A program made the translations under genes and the position numbers. A DNA stretch of 64,000 bases, taken from assembly GCA_030144725.1 (NCBI GenBank), contig JASKMD010000003.1:9188737-9252736 (forward strand). The letters are read 5' to 3'. Positions within the stretch are counted from its first letter, which is position 1. Each line of letters opens with the position of its first letter. This DNA is from Haematococcus lacustris (Eukaryota; Chlorophyta; Chlorophyceae; Chlamydomonadales; Haematococcaceae). This document shows, in pieces, positions 37,701 to 47,600 of the stretch. The notes beneath the pieces were generated by a model. That model made no database searches, was not told where the DNA came from, and saw nothing but the letters and a program-made list of their open reading frames with translations.

Positions 37701-39996
37701 GGATCACGGGTGCGCCATGGCCTCAAGTTATGGTGCGGTCTGCTTTTGCTGCAACCCGGCAGCTTGACAACTACAACAATGTTGTGGTGGATCTGGAGGA
37801 TGACGGTGTTGAAGTGACAATAAACGCCAAGGCCATGAGTTTAGGGCCTGACACGAGGCCATCACAGTTTAGTGTAAAACATTGACAATCCTCATAGGGT
37901 ATGTAGGCTAGCCAACTCTGTATGTTATGCATAAACATGACGCGGGTAAACTATGAGCGTGTTCCTGCTGGACTCCCCAACCACTTGAGGCATGTAATGG
38001 CAAATTGCAAAGCCATTGAGTCTTACCTTGAAAACTATTAAAGGCGCTATCCAACTCGTATTTGATGAGCTCTGACTCAGCCAGGTCCACCATGTCATCT
38101 GTACAGCAAGGCATGTGACAAGAGCAGAGATCACCCCTTTCCCCTTGCTGCTGCCAGTCGTCCTGGAGCAAATGCACCACACGCTGTAGCAGGCGAGTAC
38201 AATGATTGTGGTGACGCCATACAGTTGAGTGCAGGGGGTGCGTGGGGCAGGGGTGGGGAGTGCAGTGGGGGGCGTGGGGCTCACCTCATCACTGGGGATG
38301 AGCAAGGTGCAATCCCTCAAGTCCAGCTTTAGCAGCCCAAGCCCAAGTCCGGTCCTGGCAGTCAAGTGACCACAGCTGCCATCTACAGCTTGATGTGCCC
38401 ACCAGCTCAACAGGTACATGTCAAAGCTTGCAGCCCCTCTGTTTAGGGCCAGCCCTTGCCCGGCTGTGAGGCCCTGTGACTGCATAGCTAGGTGAGCATG
38501 CGGAGGTGCCCTGCATTCACCTCATGGACTGCACCATGAAGCCAAGCGCCGTGAACAGCGATAGGGGCAAGCTAGCGGCTTCTCCCAGCGGCATGTTGGC
38601 ATGCGTCAGGTTGTAGAACACGACCTGGGAGTTGGCTGCGTATGCGGTAACAATGTTGCACCACCTGCAGGCAATCAAGCAGCAAACCACCTTCAGTACA
38701 GCTACAGCATCTCCTTGCCTCAGCCTGAGCCATAGATCTTACGCTCCCCAGTCCAGCTCAGGCCGCGGGTTGTCAGGCGTGGGCACCCCTGCAGCCACAG
38801 CATCGAGCCTAGTGAGTGTGCATCAGCATTGGCACTGCCAGGCCTGGCCACTGTGCAAGAGCTCGAGAGCAAGGAGTCCACGGTAGATCTAGCTGTGCTT
38901 GTGGGCAGGCAGGGAGGTCAGCCATCTACCAGCAGCAGCCAAACCTTAGCCTCTAGGTAGGGGAGGTCGGATGTGGGCTGACCCACCTGCCACCACCAGC
39001 CTGTTGGTGATGGTGGCCAGCCGTCCTGCGTCTGAGCAGTCCCTGGCTGCCGCTGGGACATAGCCCTGCAGCCAGGGGCTAGGGTCAGTGGGCAGCCTGT
39101 GGCCTAGCCCAGGAAGGGCTTAGGCAGCAGGGGTCAGGAGATGCAGAGTGGAAACCATCACCTAAAGCATCCGTGCGCAGCTGTCAGCATGGGTCTAATC
39201 GAAACAGCATGCACCTGCAATGAGATGTTGGTGAGGACGTGAACAAAGCTGGTGGTGCCCTCGTCCATCCCTCCAGCAGCGGCCAATGCTGCCAGCAGCT
39301 CCTCGGGCCCAGCCACCGGAGTGCTGGAGCACATCAGGTTGAAGGGGGGGAGGGAGCGCCCGCATGTGAGGTTCAGGTTGCGTGCGCTGACGGCTGCAGT
39401 GGCCCAGGTGCGGTACCCCACGCCCCCTCTGTTGATGACCATGCTGGCGTTGACCGTCCCTCTGCACAGCAGGCTGGCGTACTGGGCCAGGGAGGTGCAG
39501 GAGCTGGGCAGGCGCAGGGTGACGTTGGTGTAGGTGATGGAGGGGGCGCCTGGGCCCGTCAGGTTCACGGGGACAAGGTAGCTGAGCGGCGCGGTGGCCC
39601 TGGGCACAGCGATGTCAGTGACCACTGCGAGGTCCTGGAGGTTGAGAGTGCTGGCTGCAGGGTGAGGGAAAGAGTGGTGTCAGTGCAGTGCTGCCAGGGG
39701 TCTTACACATTGGGGCTGGAGCCAGGCTCAGCCAGCTCTGGTCGGCGCCTGCTGCACCTGCCTGGCCCCAGCGAAGTGCGTCCCAACAGGCTGAGGTCCA
39801 GTGTGGATGCGGGCAAGCCGGGGAGGCCTGTGATTGTCAAGATCCCGGATACGTTGCGCGGAGTGGGCGTCCAGGTCTCGCCAGGCCCCAGCGTGCAAAG
39901 GGTACGCTGCTGAGATACGCTGCAGTCCTGCCACGTGAATGCTTCGCATCGCAACAGCCCCCACACTAATGCAAGCAGCAGCAGCGCTTGACGCAT
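28713..39996 (-). CDS. Receptor-like protein kinase, tandem copy C (18 traced exons, best-preserved)
   Basis: Exons: 39996-39758, 39650-39215, 39065-38987, 38788-38743, 38664-38521, 38438-38285, 38183-38027, 36121-35992, 35661-35486, 35315-34743, about 32777-31817, 31697-31524, 31391-31306, 30003-29928, 29815-29783, 29601-29545, 29412-29216, 28953-28713. An in-frame TAG lies directly before the ATG (plus-strand 39994-39996), which fixes the start. The product has a signal peptide, a glycosylated ectodomain, one membrane helix and a complete TKL-like kinase domain with DLG in place of DFG. Exon 7 keeps a CAA codon where A and B have TGA, so C is the copy most likely to make full-length protein (roughly 1,300 residues). 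Exon 2 has lost one codon relative to A and B. Junctions 7/8 and 10/11 remain unresolved; a small exon of 3n+2 bases could sit between 7 and 8. Confidence 0.77.
30640..31105 (+). mobile_element. hAT relic in intron 13/14 of copy C
   Basis: Third copy of the relic also found at 2,030-2,530 and 17,450-17,890. It has the same DKQPSNREVLERQAHVRA fragment and no intact frame. Confidence 0.5.
32850..34742. other. Enlarged intron 10/11 of copy C
   Basis: It shares most of its length with copy B (19,700-21,800). It differs by a private tandem repeat at 33,905-34,115. A hairpin-less relative of the dispersed hairpin repeat lies at about 33,386-33,440. No gene is supported. Confidence 0.5.
33905..34115. 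repeat. About 60-bp tandem repeat (GCGGTTA / GCACTTTTTCAGTAAA)
   Basis: About four imperfect units combine GCGGTTACGCAGCGGTTAC with GCACTTTTTCAGTAAA. The second motif also occurs in the tandem repeat inside the hAT element at 42,300-42,435, so the two arrays may have a common origin. Confidence 0.55.
36385..37165 (+). pseudogene. hAT transposase relic in intron 7/8 of copy C
   Basis: The plus-strand readings give LRLGRPMTDLVATFKLITSI, SIKHLAVAQAHWKD, an in-frame TAG, then QMAEAIDAVYQEANKNLLDA and SISISLD. It is orthologous to the relic in copy B. A further worn N-terminal-like piece lies at about 37,690-37,885 (DDGVEVTINAKAMSLGPDTR). Confidence 0.6.
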
Positions 39997-40957
39997 CTAG
40001 GTCGCCAGCTTGCATCCGTGGCGCAACACAGCAGACGTGTACGGGTCCCCAATGGCAAGTAGAAGCGACGAGGTCGAGATTGTGAGAAGTGGGCTCTCGT
40101 CGCAATCTTTCATGCCGTACCAACCACCATAATCTTAACTGTCTACTAATTGTTGACATTGACATTTGAACATTGTTGACGTTTACCGCGCGACACGTAC
40201 ATGTCATCCCAGCATGTAGTACTTGCACCGCTGTGATCCTTTGGGGTTGGTAATCTTCATGCAACTGCAGCCCATCTACTCCATCATTTGGTGTAACGTT
40301 TGCTGCGTCTGCTGCAGTGTAATAGTGCGCATTTAATGTAAGACTGGAACTGCCATCGGAGTCTTTCGATGCGGGCAGCCACATGTGACCCCGGATGTGT
40401 CCCAATCACAGACCGTGGTTAAGCCATACTGATATGCTACATTCCTGGCTATCCGTTAGCGATGCACGACATGTCGGTGGCGCACACCACTGAAGACCGG
40501 CAAACATGGCTCCGCGAGCTTCCTGATGGTGCAGGCCGCTTGGGGAGGATGTGAAGATACCTGAAAGCGAGTGTGGCAGCGCTGTATCGCTATAATGGTG
40601 GGCCCCTCCAGCTGTGATCCGCTTTATGTTTTGCACCATTGAATAACAGCCTGAGAACTTGGTTTCTCTCGCTTTTTGCTGTGTCAGTAGTGTTTACCAA
40701 CATTTCTGACTGAGTGGCTGCGGAGAGACGGGCTTCCTATCACAGGGGGGTGGTTTTCAGGTAGTTGGGAACGCCTGATGTGGGGGGGTGTCCATAGCAA
40801 TGTCCTAGGTCTCACTAGGGCTCAGGGCCGCACTAGCACGCTTCGTCACACTGTTGTGAGTGGCACCTGCAACACGCAGCAGCAGTTGGAACATGTTTTG
40901 CTTTTGGCATGTGGACGCGACGACGGCAGTCGGGCAACGACGGCAGTCGCCCGTAGA
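39997..40957. other. Upstream region of kinase copy C and end of the tandem array
   Basis: Homology to the upstream region of copy B runs to about 40,290 and then stops, marking the right end of the triplicated block. The rest to 40,957 has no recognised gene. Confidence 0.5.
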
Positions 40958-41070
40958 TAGCCCGCCCCGCCCCGCCCCGCCCCGCCCCGCCCTCCGCCCC
41001 GCCCTCCGCCCCGCCCTCCGCCCCGCCCTCCGCCCCGCCCTCCGCCCCGCCCTCCGCCCCGCCCTCCGAC
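40958..41070. repeat. GC-rich satellite (CCGCCCCGCCCT units)
   Basis: Begins as CCCCG repeats and continues as about eight 12-bp units. It passes directly into the CCCTGA array. Confidence 0.75.
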
Positions 41071-41244
41071 CTGACCCTGGACCTGACCCTGACCCTGACC
41101 CTGACCCTGACCCTGACCCTGACCCTGACCCTGACCCTGACCCTGACCCTGACCCTGACCCTGACCCTGACCCTGACCCTGACCCTGACCCTGACCCTGA
41201 CCCTGACCCTGACCCTGACCCTGACCCTGACCCTGACCCTGACC
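41071..41244. repeat. (CCCTGA)n array
   Basis: About 28 near-perfect hexamers, reading TCAGGG on the minus strand, a telomere-like variant. All frames are open, so long predicted proteins across it (PDPDP or GSGSG runs) are artefacts of composition. Confidence 0.8.
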
Positions 41245-41249
41245 CGGGT

Positions 41250-41831
41250 TTCGCAAGGTGGTGGAGCAGCCTAGCAGGCCCAGAACATTTGTCAGATCTG
41301 ACAGCCTGGCCATTCCGCACCAGCCGTGTCAGCTCGTCTGTGCATGCCCCCCAACCTTGTGAGCTACACCTGCCACGTGACCGGCCTAGGCCCGCAGACT
41401 GGGTGCCCCCAGCAGGCCAGGTCATGCAGCGGCTGGTGCGCCCAGCCAAAAGCCAGCGGCATGGTAAGTATGTGCAGGGCCTGCTGTGGTGCCGTAAGGT
41501 GCCACCCAACCCCCCTCCCCCTCCCCAGGACCCCCCCCCCCCCTCCCCTACCTGCCCAGGTCCAGCCCAGCCCCCCCCTGCTGCTCCTGGCATTGTCCCA
41601 CCACCCCAGGCCCCATGGGGCAGGTGGCTGGACCGGGACACCAACCCCTGCCTCAACTTCCAGCGCATTGGGGAGAGCAAGCAGCGCCCCCTGGAGCTGT
41701 GCAGCTGGACGGACCGGGAGTCTCTGCCCCCCATTGGCAAGGAGTACCAGCAGGGCTACAAGCTGGTCAACGACCGGCTGCCCAGGGGCAGGCAGAGGTC
41801 TTGGTGGTTTACACAGGCTGCTAGCCTTTGA
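41250..41831 (+). pseudogene. Fanzor (eukaryotic TnpB-like) C-terminal fragment
   Basis: Homology-bearing residues start at FRTSRVSSSVH (41,313), continue through LLWCRKVPPN and a Pro-rich insert, and reach GRWLDRDTNPCLNFQRIGES (about 41,620-41,680), then LELCSW and NDRLPRGRQR. The D-R-D-x-N-x-x-x-N pattern is the RuvC-III motif of TnpB/Fanzor RNA-guided nucleases, and the F-R-T-S segment matches the region before their zinc finger. The zinc-finger cysteines appear partly lost. Everything upstream (RuvC-I, RuvC-II) is replaced by satellite DNA, so no active nuclease is encoded here. Motifs are seen in the sequence; the family assignment comes from knowledge of TnpB/Fanzor and volvocine proteins and would need a profile search. 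The conserved segment that follows is listed as a candidate guide RNA. Confidence 0.6.
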
Positions 41832-41910
41832 TACTGCCTGCAAGCACACGGCGTGGGCATGGACCATGGTGGGATGATCATCACTCCACGAACCTCCCGA
41901 GCTCTTAGTT

Positions 41911-41989
41911 TTTGATGTGGTGCCCAGTGGTGTAGGGGGAATATGCCACCGGTGTGAGGTTTGTAGTCATCGAGGGTGCGACCGAGGAT
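41911..41989 (+). ncRNA. Candidate Fanzor guide-RNA region, locus F1, first half
   Basis: Starts 80 bases after the Fanzor-like stop codon, on the same strand. It contains GATGTGGTGCCCAGTGG, then GTCATCGAGGGTGCGACCGA. The same order of blocks recurs on the minus strand at 50,062-50,229, 51,990-52,157 and 58,054-58,190. A hAT element interrupts it at 41,990; the second half is at 44,648-44,735. Confidence 0.45.
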
Positions 41990-42088
41990 TAAGGCGCGCC
42001 CGAAATAATCTTTAAGATATGTATAGTATAATGTCGGAGGCCGAGCTGTTACGGGAAAATAACGGTCGAGGCTGGGTCGAAAGTTGCA

Positions 42089-42119
42089 GTAAACGTCGAG
42101 GCGTAGCCGAGACGTTTAC
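42089..42119. repeat. Dispersed hairpin repeat, copy H5
   Basis: Arms GTAAACGTC and GACGTTTAC are perfectly complementary around GAGGCGTAGCCGA. The core matches copies H2 and H4 but the arm sequence is different. Confidence 0.65.
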
Positions 42120-42299
42120 GCAGCTTGAGACCTGGCCGAGACTGTTATTTGGACGTGAACAGCGCTGGCCGAGACATTATGCGATATCCCTATACATTAC
42201 GGGCACACGATTTGGAGCCTCGCTGCTATTGCGGCTGTGCTCCACGCGTCGGAGACGACAGCAGAACCAGTGCGCAAACCACGCTCGTTCCTGGTGGTT

Positions 42300-42435
42300 G
42301 TGCACTTTTGCTGTAAATGTCTGCGCTTTCCCCGTAAATGTGTGCAAGTCGTGCACTTTTTCAGTAAATGTCTGCACTTTTCCCGTAAATGTGTGCAAGT
42401 CGTGCACTTTTCCTGTAATTGTTTGCAAGTCACCC
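42300..42435. repeat. About 50-bp tandem repeat inside the hAT element
   Basis: Two to three units built from TGCACTTTTTCAGTAAATG and CCCGTAAATGTGTGCAAG. It shares the GCACTTTTTCAGTAAA motif with the array at 33,905-34,115. Confidence 0.6.
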
Positions 42436-42502
42436 CCCTTCACTCTTTACTCTAGGACAAACTTCCGCAGCCTCACCCATACCAGCCTGCCCAACAGCTA
42501 AA

Positions 42503-43067
42503 ATGCCCGACAGCACCTACACCGTCAGCAGGGGCAGCATTGGCGACGACGACGACCAGTGCGGCAGTGATAATGACTTTGAGATACCAACATATAACCT
42601 TCTTCCGCCTCCGCTAGAGGTCGCAACAGCACGTTTGGCAGCTACGCGGCTTGACGGTGAGACGCGTTGACGGACCTTAGCGTTGACCCCTCTTGACTTG
42701 CATCTTTTGACTAATAACACCACGTCTGTTGCGCAACAGGGTCCCCGTAGAACAAAGTGGCTGGGCAGCCCAACACCGCCATTGCAGCTGTCGCTTATCG
42801 TCGTCCCTCGCAACTGTCATATCGTGGACCGTAACCATTGTGTTGCACCGCCCCGCAGTGACTGCCGAGCAGCAAACGTAGCATGTTGCAAACGAGGACA
42901 CTGAGCAGGTCCTTATGAGGTTCCTAAAAGACCCGGACATTGTGGACATGGCAATCCGCAGCAAGGCAGCACCGGCAACCATGATCAAGAATAAGTCTCA
43001 GCTGAACATCAGCTACAACATGGAGTCTGTTCTGGACCTCATGTTCTGTTCTGATCCTCATTGGCAT
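42503..43067 (+). CDS. Uncharacterised coding-like segments inside the hAT element
   Basis: An ATG at 42,503 opens MPDSTYTVSRGSIGDDDD… up to a GTGAGA donor-like site at 42,657. A second segment, about 42,904-43,067, reads VLMRFLKDPDIVDMAIRSKA and onward. I could not find an acceptor with the right phase, so the two may not belong to one intact gene. No family is recognised. Confidence 0.3.
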
Positions 43068-43125
43068 GCCTTGTCATGTCATTGCCTGCATTGCTATCCC
43101 GCCTTTGCCTCATACAAGCAAGACC

Positions 43126-43800
43126 CTGCTGCTGCTGCTGATGATGCCTTGTTGATGCTGCTGTTGCCCTCCTGCTGCTGCTGCTGCCCTGCAGCTGCTG
43201 CTGCCCTGCAGCTGCTGCTGCCCTGCTGCTGCTGCCCTGCTGCTGCTGCCCTGCAGCTGCTGCTGCCCTGCTGCTGCTAATGTTGCTGCTGCCCTGCTGC
43301 TGCTGCAGCTGCCTTGCTGCAACTGTTGTTGCCCCCCTTAGTTGCTGTTGCCCTGCTGCTGCTGCTGCCAGGCTGCTGTTGCTGCTGCCGCCTGGCTGCT
43401 TCTACTGCCCGGCTGCTGCTGCTGCTGCCCGGCTTCTGCTGCTGCCCGGTTGCTGTTGCTGCTGCCGCCCTGCTGCCCGGCTGCTGTCTGTTGCTGCCCG
43501 GCTGCTGTCTGTTGCTGCCTTGCTGCTGCTGCCGCCCGGCTGCTGCTGCTACCCTGCCGCTGCTGCTGTCGCCCTGCTGCTGCTGCCTGGCTGCTGCTGC
43601 TGCTGTTGTTGCCCTGCTGTTGCTGCTGCCGCCCTGCCCGGCTGCGGCTGCTGCCCAGCCGCTGCTGCTGCTGCCCGGCTGCGGCTGCTGCCCAGCCGCT
43701 GCTGCTGCTGCCCGGCTGCGGCTGCTGCCCGGCCGCTGCTGCTGCCGCCCTGCTGCTGCTGCTGGCCGGCTGCTGCTGCTGCCGCTGCTGCTGCCGCTGT
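43126..43800. repeat. CTG/CAG-rich low-complexity tract
   Basis: Long runs of CTG mixed with CCCTG, TTG and CGG. All frames on both strands are nearly free of stops, producing spurious Leu/Cys/Ala- or Gln/Ser-rich proteins. A better-looking tail follows (PAPPGYGYWQPLNPNV near 43,930), but the frame shifts before the stop at about 44,127. Confidence 0.7.
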
Positions 43801-44647
43801 TGCTGGCCTGGCTGCGGTGCCCCTGGCAGTTGGCCCGGCGGCGGTGCCCCCAGCAGTTGGCCTGGCGGCGGTGCCCCTGACAGGTGGCCAGGCGGCGGTG
43901 CCCCTGGCAGCTGGCCCGGCTCCTCCTGGCTACGGGTACTGGCAGCCTTTGAACCCTAATGTGACACCCAGCATCATGCCGGCTCATTCCCTTGCCGCTC
44001 CCTGGATACCCCAATGCACCTTGGATTGATCCGCAAGCAGCGCAACGCCTAGATGATTTTCACGCCCACCAAGCAGCTGGCAAGCCTCTGAAGATGGAGC
44101 TCTTGGCAGCTGCTGCCGCTATATAGGGTTACTATAATTACATGTTTCGCGGGCTGTAGAGCGCCGGCAAGTAAAAGTTTTACCGGCTGACATTGCTTGT
44201 AATTGCTGTGCTTGCTGTAATTGCCCGAGTCTGTTCAACATAAACGTATAAATCACCAATTACGACAATATAACAATAAATTATTCTCCCGTAATGTATA
44301 GGGATGACCCCATATGATCAAGCATGATGGAATATGATGAAATATAACTAAGCCAAAACTCGCAAAACCCCGTAACCTCGTTGCCGTGGTCTCAACCTGG
44401 TTCTAACCACGGTCTCAATCGTGATCTATTTTGGCGGAGAGGAGAAGAGTGTTACTAACTACAGCTTAGAATGATACTGGTTTGGAGGGTGTCAAACCCT
44501 CTGTACACTCGGGGTTCCCAGGTGGGGTAGGGTGGCGATCTGTCACATTATCCTCTTGACTACAGACCCGGTCATATCACATCTTTAAGCCATCATATCA
44601 GTCATATGACCAATTCCTCAGCAAGTCATATGATCGGTCGCGCCCTA

Positions 44648-44735
44648 CCGAGGATGCTTCAACTTGATTGTATCAGCTGAGTGAGATTACCCACAGTCAG
44701 ACATGTTGTGCCATGTTGAATGAGGTTTGTTTGTC
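44648..44735 (+). ncRNA. Candidate Fanzor guide-RNA region, locus F1, second half
   Basis: Continues the element interrupted at 41,990. After the repeated CCGAGGAT it reads CAACTTGATTGTATCAGCTG, then GAGTGAGATTACCCACAGTC and GTTGAATGAGGTTTGTTTG. This matches, in order, the second halves of the copies at 50,062, 51,990 and 55,102. Confidence 0.45.
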
Positions 44736-47600
44736 CTTTCCCTCAGCAGCTGCTCCTTAAAGCTGTACAGCGGCACGCCACACAACACGCTCGATGTCGG
44801 TTTCATTCCAGTTCAGGTCCTCCTTTCAGTTGTTGTTTCAATGAAGCCTTCAGTGAAGGCGGTCTCTAGCGGCTACGGTCAGAATAGGAAGAAGACTACT
44901 CCGGCAAACCCGGCGTGCAACAAGGGAGGATCTGTCGCCTGAGCGCGGCATGCTCCCAACTCGTCACGGTCAACTACGTCACTGTCGGGGTTTAATGGCG
45001 CAGGCGCAGGCACACCCACACCGGCACGTTGGCTCGTGCGCGCCACAAAACATACTAACCACTCGACTAGCAATACTTGGACCTCCTTTGAGCACAATGT
45101 CACACAGGTAATCAGGTTAGACAAGCAAGGTAAAAAAAGCCATTTTTCGGACGGACCTAACTGACTCTATACACCGCTTCACGATGTAAGATTGGCACGC
45201 CTTGACACAGCGCCGCGCACGTTAGCATCGGCTCAGAGGAACAGGCCTATGGTGATCGGCTGGTCCGCGACCCCGTCCAATGTTCAGGGGCCCCGACCAG
45301 CACACAATGTCATAAGCACTCCATCTCTCTCATTATGTGCCCTGCAGTAGGTGTGTTGTCGCGGCGATGTCCGGGTGCCTCCTGGGTGCCTAGCACTGTG
45401 TGTTGCATGCTGCTTGCGAGAGGCTTGTCTCATGGCCGGGTTGTGGGGGTACGCCGTGAGGCTTTGGGCCTGAAACTTCTTCAGCAGCTAGCTGTACCAC
45501 ACACTCACACCCTGGCGCTGACTTGACCTCAACATGCATCAGCTCGGTCTATGGCGAGTGGTGGTGTGGGACACACTGGAAAAGCTTCAACTGCACGCCA
45601 AACGTACCAAATGCCTTGCACTGAGCCCCGGGGGAACCACATAGGACATCTCCACAAACGGTATCGTCAGTAGGCGGAATGAAAATGTCAGCTGGTACTT
45701 GTACAGGTAAAACATGAAACACACCAAAAGTTTGGCCATGCCCGGGGCTTTCGTCAAAGTGTAGGCGCTTCCGGCCGCCACAACGATAAGAATAGAAGCG
45801 ACGACCCTTCTCCACCCGTCGAAGCCGTCAGTCGACCTTATGCGCGATGGCAGCCGCACTTGAAGGATTTTAAGCTATGCCCCATCGCTCGAAGCCAGCC
45901 ATGCGGGTGCCCTGGGAGCTGCAGCCAGCCCTACGGGTGCCCTGGGTGGTGCAGCCAGCCATGCGGGTGCCCTGGGAGCTGCAGCCAGCCATGCGGGTGC
46001 CCTGGGTGGTGCAGCCAGCCATGCGGGTGCCCTGGGAGCTGCAGCCAGCCCTGCGGGTGCCCTGGGTGGTGCAGCCTTACTCAGCCCCTTAACTACGGTG
46101 TTCACCCTGAGCCTAGCCCATACCATGCATGCAGTGAATGCCACACAACGTGACAGTTACAGAGAACACAAGTGACAGTTTGCAGAAACACAAGTGCCAG
46201 TTTGTAATGATGTAGGTTGGATGGTAATCATGTGATGTTAGATGTGTGTGGATGATGTGTAATGATGAAGGGCCGGACGGGCCAGCCGCAAACAGCTTTC
46301 TAGGCAAAGTCCACCGCACTTGAGATGGGAGGGTTCGGAGCTGGAGTTTGTGGTTGCGGGGCATTACTAACATTCGCAGCTTTGCGGGAGCTAGGAAGCC
46401 GAGCTACCCAGTACAACCGACTGAACGGACCTAGCTAGCGAGAGAGACGGGCCCCGGCCTTATACTTTATACGTATGTATGTAGCTCCCTATAGCGACCT
46501 TGTTGCGTGGACCCAACTCCGCTAACGCCGCTAACTTTTCTAGCACGCTGAAGCTAGTGGTGCAATCGCGGTAGCAAATGGTGGCCTGAATGTGGAGAAC
46601 AGCATGGTACCCAGTTTTCTAATTGGGTAATTAGTACCTATCGGGACTCACACGTACTCACAAGAAGGTGCATCAATATACAAAGATGCAGGCAGCAGCC
46701 CTCCTTCGCTCTGTGGGCTGGTGCAGTTATTGGCCCTTTCCTAGGCCCGCGAACTGCGTTGCAAGGGTCCCGCCAGCTGTTGTAGCACGCCACGCCATGG
46801 CAACAGCCTCGACTCCATTAGGTCCAGCCAGCCATCTACATGCACCACGCAGCACATTAACTGGTGTACCATGTGGGCTGTTGAATGGCATCAGGGGTGT
46901 CTAGTCAAGGTCCATGAAGCTGGCCTACACCACACCAGCCTCACTGCTGAACCTGACACTCCACCCACCCTTGCACAATGGTTGCGGCTTAGGCATGTGG
47001 GCGCAATAGTCAGGCCAAGGGACACAACAATGGATCAGCGGCGATTGAAACCCAGGCTTTGTAGGCCGCCCCGACCCGAACTGTTGCCGGTTCAAGACAA
47101 GTGCATGATCACACCTTAACTTTTGCCACCCCTGCCTGCTGCCTTTCCCTGCAACCTACTGCCCCTCATTGCGTAATTATTTGTTTGCTACAGCCGGACG
47201 CATCATCTTTGCTACAACCTTCTTGCGTATCCTATGTTTCTGGCAGCCACTGCCTTCCCACTGCCGCGATTGTCGTGCGCCAATGTCGTGCGCCAATGTC
47301 GTGCTGATTGTGTAAAGTCGATTTGGTGTGGATTCTTCTGTAAAAGCTGTAATAGCCCCGTAATCACCCCGTAACAACCCTCTCACGTCCCGACGTCTGC
47401 ACAATGTCAACTTCATGAGTACCGTACTCTCCCTTTCGATTCCCTATCCCGAACCGTTTTCTGTCCTTCGGGAAATCGAAAAAGATTAAACAATGTTTTA
47501 TTTGTTTTTCGGGAAATAGTCGAACAATTAGTTGACCTTGACGAAAGTGTCAGCAATGGACTAGTTTGTAGTCCGGGGCATCAGTGGTAGTAGGCAGCGC
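44736..47600. other. No recognised gene
   Basis: About 2.9 kb with scattered short frames only. A 91-codon minus-strand frame at 45,587-45,859 starts at GTG, has hydrophobic stretches and no recognisable family; I do not call it. The one clear structure is the minisatellite at 45,893-46,072. Confidence 0.5.
45893..46072. repeat. 60-bp minisatellite (two alternating 30-bp subunits)
   Basis: Three copies of a 60-bp unit made of two 30-bp halves. The halves share CGGGTGCCCTGGG and CAGCCAGCC and alternate AGCTG with TGGTG. Any frame gives a decapeptide repeat. Confidence 0.7.

Larger units (their letters stand above)
41990..44647. mobile_element. hAT-type DNA transposon with terminal inverted repeats
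   Basis: Left end TAAGGCGCGCCCGA and right end (reverse complement) TAGGGCGCGACCGA form inverted termini. The 8-bp target duplication CCGAGGAT lies at 41,982-41,989 and 44,648-44,655. The uninterrupted paralogues at 50 kb, 52 kb and 58 kb show the pre-insertion sequence. An 8-bp duplication and TA(G/A)GG termini fit hAT. The interior has a hairpin repeat, a tandem repeat, uncharacterised coding-like pieces and a CTG-rich tract, with no recognised transposase. Most likely non-autonomous. Confidence 0.75.

Noticed and set aside
40805..41740. Minus-strand frame with a long Gly-Ser run and Arg/Ala repeats
   Set aside because: Antisense reading of the CCCTGA and CCGCCCCGCCCT satellites.
43277..44029. 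Long Leu/Cys/Ala and Gln/Ser-rich frames on both strands
   Set aside because: Composition artefacts of the CTG-rich tract; at least four overlapping frames are equally open.
45587..45859. Minus-strand 91-codon frame resembling a membrane protein start
   Set aside because: Starts at GTG, no ATG, no recognised family, no supporting splice context.
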